Shown here one piece after another: positions 21,848 through 31,292 of a stretch of 64,000 nt of DNA. The position numbers were made by a program, and so were the translations under genes. Every line of letters begins with the position of its first letter. The stretch's first letter is position 1. The DNA comes from Blastocladiella emersonii ATCC 22665 (Eukaryota; Blastocladiomycota; Blastocladiomycetes; Blastocladiales; Blastocladiaceae), in the NCBI GenBank assembly GCA_025594325.1, contig JANHCV010000015.1, positions 62,001 through 126,000 of the forward strand. The letters are read 5' to 3'. Under the pieces are notes generated by a model. That model had not been told where the DNA came from and searched no databases. It was given only the letters and a program-made list of their open reading frames with translations.

Positions 21848-22990
21848 ATGAAGCAACTCGGGCGGCACATTGAAAAGGACTCGTCGGGCTACGTGCGGCT
21901 GCAGCCCGAGGAGCCCGAGGACATGTGGCACATCTACAACCTGGTCGCGCCGGGCGACCGTATCAAGGCGTCGTCGTTCCGCAAGGTGCAGTCCGAGTCG
22001 AGCACGGGGTCGGTCGCGTCGCAGCGCGTGCGCGTGACGCTGACGCTGGCCGTCGAGGACGCCGAGTTCGACGGCACCGCGAACCAGGTGCTCGTCAAGG
22101 GCCGCAACACCGAGGAGAACAAGTACGTCAAGTTGGGCCAGTACCACACGCTGGACCTGACCCTCGACAAGTCCTTTACCCTGATCAAGGACGAGTGGGA
22201 CAGTCTGGCGTTCGAGCGCATCGACGCCGCGTGCAATGTCGCCAAGCGCGCCGAGGTCGCCGCCGTCGTCCTGCAGGAGGGGCTCGCCAACGTGTGCCTG
22301 CTCACCGAGCACATGACCGTCGTGCGCCAGCGCATCGAGGTCTCGGTCCCGCGCAAGCGCCGCGGCAGCAGCAGCAACCACGACAAGGCCGTGGCCCGCT
22401 TCTTTGACCAGGTGTACCAGGCTGTCCTGCGGCATATCGACTTCGCCGTGATCAAGTGCGTGCTGGTCGCGAGCCCGGGCTTCCTCAAGGACCAGCTGTT
22501 CGAGTACATGATCTCGGAAGCGGTGCGCACCGAGAACCGCGTGCTGATCGAGAACAAGGCCAAGTTCCTCGTGTCGCACTGCTCGTCGGGCCACAAGCAC
22601 GCGCTGACGGAGCTGCTGCAGGACCCCGGGGTGCAGGCGCGCCTGAGCGACACCAAGTTTGCCGGCGAGACGCGCGCGCTCGACCGGTTCCACCGCATGC
22701 TGCAGGACGACCCGGAGCGCGCCTACTACGGCGCCGCGCACGTCCTGCACGCCGCCAACCTGGGGGCGATCGACACGCTCATGATCGCCGACGCGCTGTT
22801 CCGGTCCAACGACGTCAAGCTGCGCAAAAAGTATATCTGGCTCGTCCACCACGTCCGCCGCAACGGCGGCACCGCCCTCATCTACTCGTCCATGCACGTC
22901 ACGGGCGAGCAGCTCAACAACCTCACGGGGATCGCCGCGATCCTCTCGTTCCCGGTCCCGGAGCCCGACGAGGATGGGGAGCAGCACTAG
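21848..22990 (+). CDS. DOM34: pelota/Dom34 ribosome-rescue factor
   Basis: Single exon, 380 residues. Starts MKQLGRHIEKDSSGYVRLQPEEPEDMW-like, the typical Sm-fold N-domain with WHIYNLV, GDRIKASSFRKV and YVKLGQYHTLDL. It then has the eRF1-like central domain (AAVVLQEGLANVCLLTEHMT, basic IEVSVPRKRRG) and the C-terminal domain (YYGAAHVLHAANLGAIDTLMI, ending FPVPEPDED). The central domain lacks the GGQ hydrolysis motif, as expected for pelota rather than eRF1. With Hbs1 it dissociates stalled ribosomes in no-go and non-stop decay. The length matches the family. The upstream ATG-less extension is rejected because the conserved start is at 21848. Confidence 0.96.
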   Translation: MKQLGRHIEKDSSGYVRLQPEEPEDMWHIYNLVAPGDRIKASSFRKVQSESSTGSVASQRVRVTLTLAVEDAEFDGTANQVLVKGRNTEENKYVKLGQYHTLDLTLDKSFTLIKDEWDSLAFERIDAACNVAKRAEVAAVVLQEGLANVCLLTEHMTVVRQRIEVSVPRKRRGSSSNHDKAVARFFDQVYQAVLRHIDFAVIKCVLVASPGFLKDQLFEYMISEAVRTENRVLIENKAKFLVSHCSSGHKHALTELLQDPGVQARLSDTKFAGETRALDRFHRMLQDDPERAYYGAAHVLHAANLGAIDTLMIADALFRSNDVKLRKKYIWLVHHVRRNGGTALIYSSMHVTGEQLNNLTGIAAILSFPVPEPDEDGEQH

Positions 22991-23719
22991 ATTAGTTTTG
23001 TTTCTCTACCTTGCTCCTTAGCTCTCTGAGTATGAAAGAGTGAGCGAGAAATGTGGCGTAGCACGGGCTGAGTGAAGTAGCAGCCGGCTCACATGGGGCG
23101 ATCGACGTGTGGCGTTGCCACATGCACCCATCGCGATGCTGGGGCGTTTCTCGGCCAGCGCCGACGAAGCCTGCCCACCCTCTTTTCGGTTTTGATCCGC
23201 AGGAAGAAAGCATCAACCATGGCATGCATCTCGTCGCTACGCTGCGCCGCTGCGCTACACGCCCGTGCCGTGCCCGCCGTCGCCGTTGCCGTCCTCGCCA
23301 CCATGCATCGTCACCGCTTTCGTCGTCGCCAAATGCATCAACACCTCGCTGTCGTCACTCGCCTGACCGTCCGCCGTGCCGTCGTGCCACCGTAGGCAGA
23401 GTTCATGCACTGTTGGACTTGCCGAGCGCACGCACGGCGGATGGTTTCGGGTGACCACCTTGCATTTTCGACATCTCGGACTGCTGAGCGACTGCTGGAT
23501 GGCACTGCGTGGGGTCCCTACGCTCGTCCGATTTCTGGCCAACGACGCTCTAGCGGACCTCTGGACGTCGTTACGACGACCAAATGCACGACGACGACGG
23601 CTGCGACGATGCATGCGCGAAGCGTGCAAACGACGGCGCGGCACGCACGCGAGCGCGCCCGCAAGACGAGTCGAGAGGGTCGCGCTAACAGCTCCGCTGC
23701 GCGCCCGGAAAAACTGTAG
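22991..23719. other. region upstream of RPS26 body; probably 5' UTR and first intron
   Basis: No independent gene seen. The RPS26 body starts directly after a TAG acceptor at 23717-23719 with a CTAAC branch-like site about 30 nt before it, so the 3' part should be an intron following an exon that ends with the start Met. A partial inverted repeat occurs: ATGCATCGTC...AAATGCAT near 23302-23337 and its complement-like counterpart near 23583-23615. Confidence 0.45.
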
Positions 23720-24070
23720 ACCCAGAAGCGGAGAAACAACGGTCGCTCGAAGCACGGCCGCGGCCACGTCAAGCCGGTGCGCTGCTCGAACTGCCGCCGC
23801 TGCTGCCCCAAGGACAAGGCCATCAAGCGCTTCATCATCCGCCCGATGATCGAGGCCGCGGCCATCCGTGACATGAAGGAGGCGTCGGTCTACGAGGAGT
23901 TTGTCGTGCCCAAGCTCTACGTCAAGATCCACTACTGCATCTCGTGCGCCATCCACGCCCACATTGTCCGCGTCCGCTCGGCCGAGGGCCGCCGCAACCG
24001 CGCCCCGCCCCAGCGCTTCCGGTACAAGGACGGCAAGAAGATCGTCCCCGGCGCCGAGAAGAAGAACTAA
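23720..24070 (+). CDS. RPS26: 40S ribosomal protein S26 (eS26), start exon not resolved
   Basis: The exon encodes [20 protein letters not shown], the zinc-binding [15 protein letters not shown], the conserved [25 protein letters not shown] and a short basic tail, 116 residues. Adding the initiator Met gives the usual family size (about 117-119). The reading frame opens right after a TAG acceptor in phase 0, so exon 1 must end with ATG. The only ATG followed by GT nearby is 23441-23443 (donor GTTTCG, weak). I cannot choose the start with confidence. eS26 lies at the mRNA exit channel of the 40S subunit. Confidence 0.93.
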   Translation, partial: TQKRRNNGRSKHGRGHVKPVRCSNCRRCCPKDKAIKRFIIRPMIEAAAIRDMKEASVYEEFVVPKLYVKIHYCISCAIHAHIVRVRSAEGRRNRAPPQRFRYKDGKKIVPGAEKKN

Positions 24071-25160
24071 GCCGGCGGGTGGTGGCCTCGAACATGTCCG
24101 GCGCGCGTTTGTGAGGGTGCGGGGGTGTCGGTGGTGTGTGTGCTGTCTGCGGGTGGGCGGCGCTTGATGGTCCTCGCGGTTCGTCGGGCGTGCGGCTCAC
24201 GCGTGGGTCCGCATCGGCGGCGTCTTCCCCCTTGCCGTGCTCTTGATTGCCCTACCTAATTTGATGGAAGTTCTTTCGTCTCTCTTGCATGTCTCCCTCG
24301 TGTGACGTGTTCTTGGCCAGGATCGCATCGGCTTCTCCCGCGACCACTGCTATCTCACTCGACATGGCGATCGTCGCCGTGCGTGACGCGTCTTCTCCCG
24401 CGACCAAGTTCTCGGCGTCGTTCTCTCACCCAACTTGGCGATTGTCGCCGTAGACGCGACGACGCGACGCGACGCGTTCTGAAGTGACTTGGCCATGAGT
24501 CGTGCATGACTCCAGGTCGGCGTGGCGCAGGCTCAGCGGCTCAGCGGAGCGGTGAGAGACAGAGTGGCGTGAGATCAGCTGAGTGGGGGCGCACTTCTCG
24601 ACACGGCATGTGGGAGCGCTGCGCCGGCCGGCGGCGACGCCCCGCCGCCCTGCCCGCCCGTGATCTCTCCCTCTCCCCCCCTCTCCCCTCATCGACCCTC
24701 AGCAACCGCGCCTTGCCCGTCGCTACACCCGACCTGGGCACCGCCCCCCTGCACTCTGCCGCCTCTCGATGTCCCTCGGCCCCGTCGCCCCCCACTGCCT
24801 GCCCGCCGCCGTCCGCCGCCCCGTCTACTGCCCCGCCCAGCACTGCGTGGGCGAGCCTCCCTGACGGGTCTAGTACTCCATCCGTGAACCGACTGCGCCT
24901 GCACCGCCCGCCCGGCTGAGCGACTGCACTGCGCCGCGCACACACACGCATCGACTATAACCTCCAAAAACCCCTCTCCAACAAGCTACACTTGCGGCTC
25001 GCCCGTACCCCCTTCTACCCACCCGCGCAGCTCGATCCCGTTGCTGCTGCTGCGTCCTCCTGCACACGCACCCTCACCGTCCTGCATCCCTGCCAGCGAC
25101 CCGCGCCTCAGGTCCCTCGCTACACCAACTACCCTACCCCCTACCCATCCCCCCTCCAAG
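24071..25160. other. intergenic, 1.1 kb, with an imperfect direct repeat
   Basis: No gene seen. It contains an imperfect direct repeat at 24332-24451: cttctcccgcgacca at 24332 and 24392, and tggcgatYgtcgccgt at 24365 and 24436. A short gacgc microsatellite follows (about 24453-24476). The segment before the phosphatase gene is pyrimidine-rich and is a likely promoter/5' UTR. Confidence 0.5.
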
Positions 25161-25970
25161 ATGGCCGTCCCCGCCACGCCCGCGCCGACGGAGCGCATCC
25201 AGCCGACGTCGTACCTGGCGCGCATGTTCTCGGTGGTGGAGCGGCGCGACCTGCGTTTCGTGATCTGCGACTGCCCGTCCGACTCGACGCTGCCGGCGGT
25301 CCTCAAGGTGTTCCAGCAGCACGGCGTCACGGACGTGGTGCGCGTGTGCGAGCCGACGTACGCCACGGCGCCGCTGGCCGCGGCGGGCATCACGGTGCAC
25401 GACCTGCCGTTCCGCGACGGCGGCGTGCCGAGCTCGGCGCACCTCGCCCGCTTCCTCGCCATCGTGCGCTCGCCGCCGCCCGCCCACCAGCCGGCGCCGG
25501 GCGCACCGAAACGCACGATCGCCGTGCACTGCATCGCGGGCCTCGGCCGCGCACCGCTCATGGTCGCGGTGGCGCTCATCGAGGACGGCATGCCCGCGCT
25601 CGACGCCGTCGAGTACATCCGGTCGCGCCGCCGCGGCGCCTTCAACACGGCCCAGGTCAAGTTCCTCGACGCCTACAAGCCGACGTCGTCGTCCTCGGCC
25701 ATCCCGCTCGCGGGGACCGCCTCGGGCGCCATGGACGGCATGGTCCGCAGACTCCGCCGGTCGCGCTCGCACGACTCGTCGGTCGTCGCCGCTGACGGCG
25801 CCGCCGGCGGCCGCCCCGCGAGCCCCTCGGTCGGATCCATGTGGCGCCGCATGATCAACTCGCTCCGCCGTCGCCGCTCCGACCCCGACGCGCTCGCGGC
25901 GTCTGCGGCCGCGGCAGCGCCGGCACCCGCAGCGGCGGCGACGACGGCGGGGTCGGTCGCGGTTGCGTGA
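25161..25970 (+). CDS. PRL/PTP4A-type protein tyrosine phosphatase with long C-tail
   Basis: Single exon, 269 residues. The catalytic core fits the phosphatase-of-regenerating-liver family: FVICDCPSDSTLPAVLKVF, VVRVCEPTY, general-acid loop DLPFRDG (Asp86), signature HCIAGLGRAP (Cys124, Arg130) and the strong PRL motif YIRSRRRGAFNTAQVKFLDAYKP. In PRLs the residue after Arg is Ala, as here. Typical PRLs are about 170 residues and end in a CAAX prenylation box after a basic patch. This one runs on for about 95 residues with two basic patches (RRLRRSRS, WRRMINSLRRRRSD) and an Ala-rich end without CAAX. Membrane targeting must therefore differ. A tail gained by loss of an original stop is possible. 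Confidence 0.9.
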   Translation: MAVPATPAPTERIQPTSYLARMFSVVERRDLRFVICDCPSDSTLPAVLKVFQQHGVTDVVRVCEPTYATAPLAAAGITVHDLPFRDGGVPSSAHLARFLAIVRSPPPAHQPAPGAPKRTIAVHCIAGLGRAPLMVAVALIEDGMPALDAVEYIRSRRRGAFNTAQVKFLDAYKPTSSSSAIPLAGTASGAMDGMVRRLRRSRSHDSSVVAADGAAGGRPASPSVGSMWRRMINSLRRRRSDPDALAASAAAAAPAPAAAATTAGSVAVA

Positions 25971-26317
25971 ACGACGGTGACGATGATGATGTATCCTTTG
26001 TGTGTTACCATTAGGAATAGACCGAATCCTCCGCATTCCTAGCTCTCTCTGTGTGTTCCTCGTGCTCGCGTCCCCACACTCTTCTTCGCCGCGATGAGTC
26101 TTGTGCCTTCCCTCGCCGCCATGAGATGATCTGCGCACCCGAATCCGGTGAAGCGCTGAGCCACTCGACTAAACGACACGAATAGACGGCCGGGCATGGC
26201 GCCATGGCAACGGGCCGGTGACCGCGCCCACACACGCAGCCGACGCGTCCCTTTGCGCGCGATCCCTTGCCGCTCTCACGCTCCCCCACCGATCCCTTGC
26301 AACGCATCAACAAAGTC
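25971..26317. promoter_or_regulatory. intergenic between PRL phosphatase and ZIP transporter
   Basis: No gene seen. 25975-26040 is relatively AT-rich (gatgatgatgtatcctttgtg) and probably the phosphatase 3' UTR. The rest should contain the ZIP promoter. Confidence 0.45.
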
Positions 26318-27660
26318 ATGTCAGCAACCCCACCCAGCTCAGCCCCCGCGCCCGAGCGCTACGCGCTGGCCATGGGCGTCTCGGCGCTCGCGGGCCTGAG
26401 CACGGCCGTCGGCGCCGCGTCCGTGTGGTTCGGGTCGCTGCAGAACCCGCGGTTCCTCGCCATCAACCTCGCGCTCGCTGCCGGCGTCATGTTGTATGTG
26501 TCGGTCGTCGAGCTGTTCCGCGAGTCGGTCGTCGCGTACGAGGAGGTGTGGCCGGCGCACCCGAAGCGCGCGTACGCGGCCGCGACGGGCACGTTCTTTG
26601 CGGGGATCGTGTTCACGGTGATTCTCGACGCCGTCGTGCATAAGTTCCAGGACGCGATGCTGGGTGAGGACGCGGTCGATCACCACGCGCCGCCCATGTC
26701 GGTCCCGCCCGCGGCCGTGGGAACGGCGAACGCCGCCGCGCCCGTGGTCAAGGATACCGCGCACCGCGTCGCGATCCCGGTCTCCGCGTCTGCGGCTTCC
26801 GAGTCGGACGAGGTCACGGCGGCCCTGGGCCTCGTGCCGACCACCGACAGCAGCTCCGCCAGCCTGCCGATCGCGACCCCGCCGCTGCCCGTCGCCGCGG
26901 CGGACGCCGAGCCCCGCCACCGCCGCCCGACGCGCGCGCGCAGCGTGTCGCCCGACTCGCACACCGACTCGGTCGTCTCGCTCACGGGGTCCGTGAACCG
27001 CGCTGCGGCCGCGGCGGGCGGGGCGCCCGCGTTGACCGAGGACGCGGAGGCGACGCGCGCGCGGTTGCTCCGGACTGCGTTGATTACGGGGCTTGCGATT
27101 ACGATTCATAACTTGGTACGCTCGGACGGGATGGGCTTGGTTGAGAGGTGCTGATTCTCGCTGTTGGGTAGCCCGAGGGCCTCACGACGTTTGTCTCTAT
27201 GGCGCACTCGCCGGCGTCGGGGCTCCCGCTCGCCGTGGCCATTGCCATCCACAACGTACCTGCGCTCCTCGCCGTCCCGCTCTCCCCTCGCGAACTCACC
27301 CCCTCGCCCATGTAGATCCCGGAGGGCACCTGCGTCGCGGTCCCGATCCTGTACGCGACGGGTTCGCGGTGGAGAGCCTTTCTGTGGGGCACCGTGACGG
27401 GTCTGACGGAACCGCTGGGCGCGGCCATCGGCTGGGCGATCCTGGCCGGGTCGGGCGCCGACCAGCACACGCTGACGGCCGTGTACGCGGTCCTGTTCGG
27501 CGCCATCGCGGGGTGCATGACGTACGTCAGCGTCGGCGAGCTGCTCCCGACGGCGCTCGCGTACCACCCGGCCGCGCAGAAGGAGGTCATTGCCAGCGTT
27601 TTCGTTGGAATGGCGATCATGGCGAGCTCGCTCGTGTTGTTTGCCATGGCCGAGGAGTAG
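26318..27660 (+). CDS. ZIP-family metal (zinc) transporter
   Basis: Exons 26318-27115, 27172-27255 and 27316-27660 (introns 27116-27171 GTACGC...TAG; 27256-27315 GTACCT...TAG, both phase 0) give 408 residues. About eight hydrophobic segments are visible. The two splices rebuild the metal-site helices: ITIHNLPEGLTTF and AIAIHNIPEGTCVAVPI, the paired HNxPEG motifs of ZIP transporters. A long polar loop (about residues 110-250, Ser/Ala-rich) separates the third and fourth helices. The HNxPEG/HNIPEG pattern and loop position resemble ZupT/Zrt3-like members, which in yeast release zinc from the vacuole. Location here is inference. Confidence 0.92.
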
Positions 27661-27925
27661 CGATGATGAATATCTGTTTACGAACCTAGGCTTTGAGGGA
27701 CTTGCTTCAGTGCGACGCGAAGCCCATCACGCGATGATCGCGCTTGACCATGGCCGCGGCCACGGCAATGGTCCGTCGTCGTCCCCTCGGCGGCCGCAGT
27801 CGTTCATCATGGCCGGACCGTCGCACACTGTAGCCTTGAGCACCGCCGACCTCCCACAAGCTCGTATTGATGGTCAAAATCAGTCAATTGTACTCGGCGG
27901 AGACCCTCGACCCCGCCCGTCCTCT

Positions 27926-30048
27926 TCAATCAAGGACCATCCCCTCGACCGCGCGCATCAACGCCGCATCCACAACCCCACCACCCCTCTGCCTCTCCGC
28001 CTCCGCCTCGGCCGCCGCCATCTCATTGACCGCCGCGATCCGCCCATGCACCCTCCGCTCGCGGCGCGGGATCCACGCCGCGACGGCCTGGAGCGTGGCG
28101 CGGTGCGCGAGCCCGAGGACCGCGCCCGCGCCGACCGATAGGACGAGGTTGTGCAGGGCGTCGGCGCACTTGTCGCGGACCTCGCTCGCGAACCCGGCGT
28201 CGTCGCGATCCCCCAAACCCTTGCTGAGCGCAGCGGGCCCGAGACCCAGCGCGAGCCCGCGGATCAGGAGCGACGCGAGATCGCCGCGCTCTTCGACCTC
28301 GGGGTCGCTGCGCCCGCACCGCGCGAGGAGAAGGGCCGCGGTATCCGGCGCGTGCGTCGCCGTGACGTTGGCGAGCCCCCACGCGGCCTCGCGCGCCGCG
28401 CGCAGATCGCCTCCACCCCCGCCCCCGCTGCCCGCGACCGCCATCTCGAGGACCACGCGCCACAGCGCCGGCACCGCGGCGTCCCCGAGCACACGGCGCA
28501 CGGTGTCCGCGGGGTCGGCGGCCGCCGCGAGGTTCGACAGCGCGAGGAGGGCCTCGCGGGCGAACGCGGGCGGGACGGCGCGCGGCGCGAATGCCGTGAC
28601 CCAGAGCGCGGCGGCTTCGGAGACGTGCGCGGCGGGGTCGTCGGGCAGCGCGACGGCGGGCGGGAGACGGTTTGCGAGACCTAGACCGACGCGCGCGAGC
28701 TCGTACAGGGCCGGGACCGCGCCGGCGGCAACGAGCATGGCCGAGTGCGGGTCGTCGCCCGACGCGATGTTGGTGAGGGCGCGCAGGACGGGGGTGCGCA
28801 GGCGCGTCGCGTCGTCGGGCGACAGGTCTGGGAAGCGTTCGAGGCGGAGGAGCTGCATCAGGCGGTGGCACAGCGCGGGGGTGATGGGCGAGCCGATGGA
28901 CGAGGTCGACGAGGGCGCGGAGAAGACGGCGGGCGCCGCGGTCGAGATGCCCTCGTCGTCGGAGGCGAGAGAGAGGGAGAGGGCCTCCTCGGCGGCAAAC
29001 ACGCCGACGCCGTGCAGGATGCGCGACAGGCCCCAGCACGCGTCCACGACCGTGTCGAGGTCGCGGTGCGCGAGCATCTCGACGAGGATCGGGAACAGCG
29101 GCGCGAGCTATACGCGCGGGCGACGCGTTAGTTGCGTGTTCGAGCGGGACTCGGAGGACGAGGAAACGTACGTTGATCCACTCGGCGGGCGCGCGGGTCC
29201 CACGACACAGGTTCGCCATGAGCCACGCGGTGATACGCGCGACGGGGACGAGCGAGGCCGGCAGCTCCCACTCCTCCTCTTCATCCTCCCCCTCACCACT
29301 CCCCCGCCGCACGGGTGGCGGCTGCGACGGCGGCGGCGGCGGGGCGAGGTACGCGCCGTAAAACTCAACGATGGCGGGGACCACGCCCGCGGCGACGACC
29401 GCGTTGCGCAGCGCCGGTCCATCGCCGGCCACGTTCCCGAGACACCAGGCGGCCTGGACGCGGACATCGAGGGCGGGGTTCTTGGCGACGTGGTGGACGA
29501 GCGCGTGGAGCGCGCCGGGAACGCCCGCGACGGCGGCGGTCTGGGCGGACGTGCCGGCGCAGATGTTGGTCAGGACCCAGCACAGCTCGTAGTGCAGCAG
29601 CGCGTCGTCGAGCGGGGCGCCGCCCAGCAGCGCGACCAGCGAGTCGGTGCGGTCGAGCGCCAGCACGTTGTCGACGGCGGATGCGACGCGGTCTACACGC
29701 CCAATGAGTCAGTCTCTGGTCACGCGACGTTCCCACCAAAAGTAACGGACCGAGCGACAGGTACCGGCGGATCTGGACGACGGCGTTGTACGCGTAGTCG
29801 CGCACGCCGCTGTCGATGGCGGCCGTCACGGCGTGCCGGTGGTACGGCAGCAGGTGCGCGATGGCGTGCACGTCGACCGCGTCCGCGCTATCGCCGCCGA
29901 GCCCGCTCCGGTCCAGCGAGATGTGCGCAAACTTGCGGTGGATCGCGTCCAGCACGTCGTCGGCCGAGGAGGAGGAGGACGACGCCGTGTCCCCGTGGCG
30001 CGACGCGCGCGCGGGGTGGTGTTGGCTTGGTTGTGGTGAGCGCAGCAT
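27926..30048 (-). CDS. divergent importin-alpha-like armadillo-repeat protein
   Basis: Exons 30048-29751, 29692-29172 and 29107-27926 (introns 29693-29750 GTCCGT...TAG; 29108-29171 GTACGT...TAG) give about 666 residues. ARM repeats with importin-alpha-type Trp/Asn ladder positions are visible: CWVLTNICAG, WCLGNVAGD, AWLMANLCRGT, ACWGLSRIL, LRALTNIASGDDPHS, LLALSNLAA, EAAWGLANVTA. The N-terminus (first about 60 residues) lacks the basic clusters of an importin-beta-binding domain, and loops carry Pro- and acid-rich inserts. Importin-alpha reads classical nuclear localisation signals. Without an IBB this protein may be a specialised or regulatory relative. The low-complexity N-terminus could also mean the true first exon is missed. 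Confidence 0.8.
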
Positions 30049-30471
30049 GGTCAAGACTGGTTCATGGATGGCAGCGGTGCATAGAGAGGAGGGAGGGAGA
30101 GGCTTAGTCGGTCAGGAGAGGGGGCGGACGGACGGACGCGATGGCGACGCGACCGACCGACCGTGGGACGGCCATCGGGCGTGTCCGCGCGCGCGCCTCC
30201 CTTCCACCTCAGCGTGCGAACGGTTCTTCCGAGGGCAGGCAGGCGGGTGCAGCAAGTGCTGCAAGGGACCGTGGGAAGGAACCCCACGTGTTGCTGCAGC
30301 GGAGAGTGGCGCACCTCATTCACGCGTGACGTCTCCCGGGCCGCCGCGCTGGTTTTGTCTCCCCGCCACTTGCGCGCCGCGCCACACTTCATCTTGCTTC
30401 GGGCCTCGCTTCTCCTCCTCCCCTCCCCACGCAACCACCCACTACACGCAAACGCAACGCATCACACCACC
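30049..30471. promoter_or_regulatory. divergent promoter, importin-alpha-like / CFAP144
   Basis: 423 bp between divergent genes with no credible ORF. It contains (cgac)-rich and (agg)n-like stretches. No clear TATA box. Confidence 0.45.
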
Positions 30472-31010
30472 ATGGCCGACGCATCCAAACCCGGCGCGAC
30501 CAGCGAGCCGCGCGCCGAGAAGCTCAACACGATCCAGAAGAACGCGATCCTCGAGGAGACGATCCGCAAGGAGATGCGCCGCCACGAGCTCTACGACCAC
30601 TACATGATGTCGCCCAACATCAAGAAGAACCTGGTCCTCACCGCCAAGCCCAACACCACCAACGTGCTGCCCAAGGCCGAGGACGGCGACCGTACGCTTC
30701 GTTGCGCGGTGTCATCGTTCTCGAGTCTCGCTCACACCGCCCCGCAACGTGTAGCCGAGTACAAGGCTTTCGCCGAGAAACTCGCCAAGACGCCGCGCGA
30801 AAAGTACAAGGCGCCGCAGACCACGAGCCAGGAGTACTTTTGGCACACGACGCAGCTGGTGCGTCTCCCTTCCCTCCCTTCACTCGCGCCGACCGACCGA
30901 CCGACACACCTCGCCCCGCCCCGTAGATGCCCGAGAACCTCGCCAACCCGCTCTTCCACCACCCGCGCAAGAGCTCTGAGATCACAAAGTTCTACCGCTC
31001 CGCCAAGTGA
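30472..31010 (+). CDS. CFAP144: cilia- and flagella-associated protein 144 (FAM183-like)
   Basis: Exons 30472-30691, 30755-30858 and 30927-31010 (introns 30692-30754 GTACGC...TAG; 30859-30926 GTGCGT...TAG) give 135 residues, the same size as animal FAM183/CFAP144. Shared features: the N-terminal helix KNAILEETIRKEMRRHELYDHYMMSPN, a basic turn (IKKNLVLTAKP), REKYKAPQTTSQEYFW and the C-terminal NPLFHHPRKSSEITKFY. Family members are microtubule inner or associated proteins of ciliary axonemes. This gene is the main evidence in the window that the organism builds a flagellum. Confidence 0.85.
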
Positions 31011-31292
31011 GCTGACGATCCCTCGCCGCCCGCGCTGCCCGAACCGAACCCGTCGATAGACACAAAGATTCATAGAGATCCACGTCACCGCGAAGCCGCG
31101 GCCCCGTGGTGCGCGAGCGCGTGTATTGCCTGACGAGAGTGAGCACCGAGATGCCCGAGCGAGAGAGAAGGAAGGGGAAGGGAAGGGGACAAGACACGCC
31201 GCGCGCCGACGCCCGATCCGCACCCACGCACGCCCGAAAGCGAGCGCGGTGCTGGACCAGGATGGCAAAAAGACAGCCCACGCAGCACCGCC

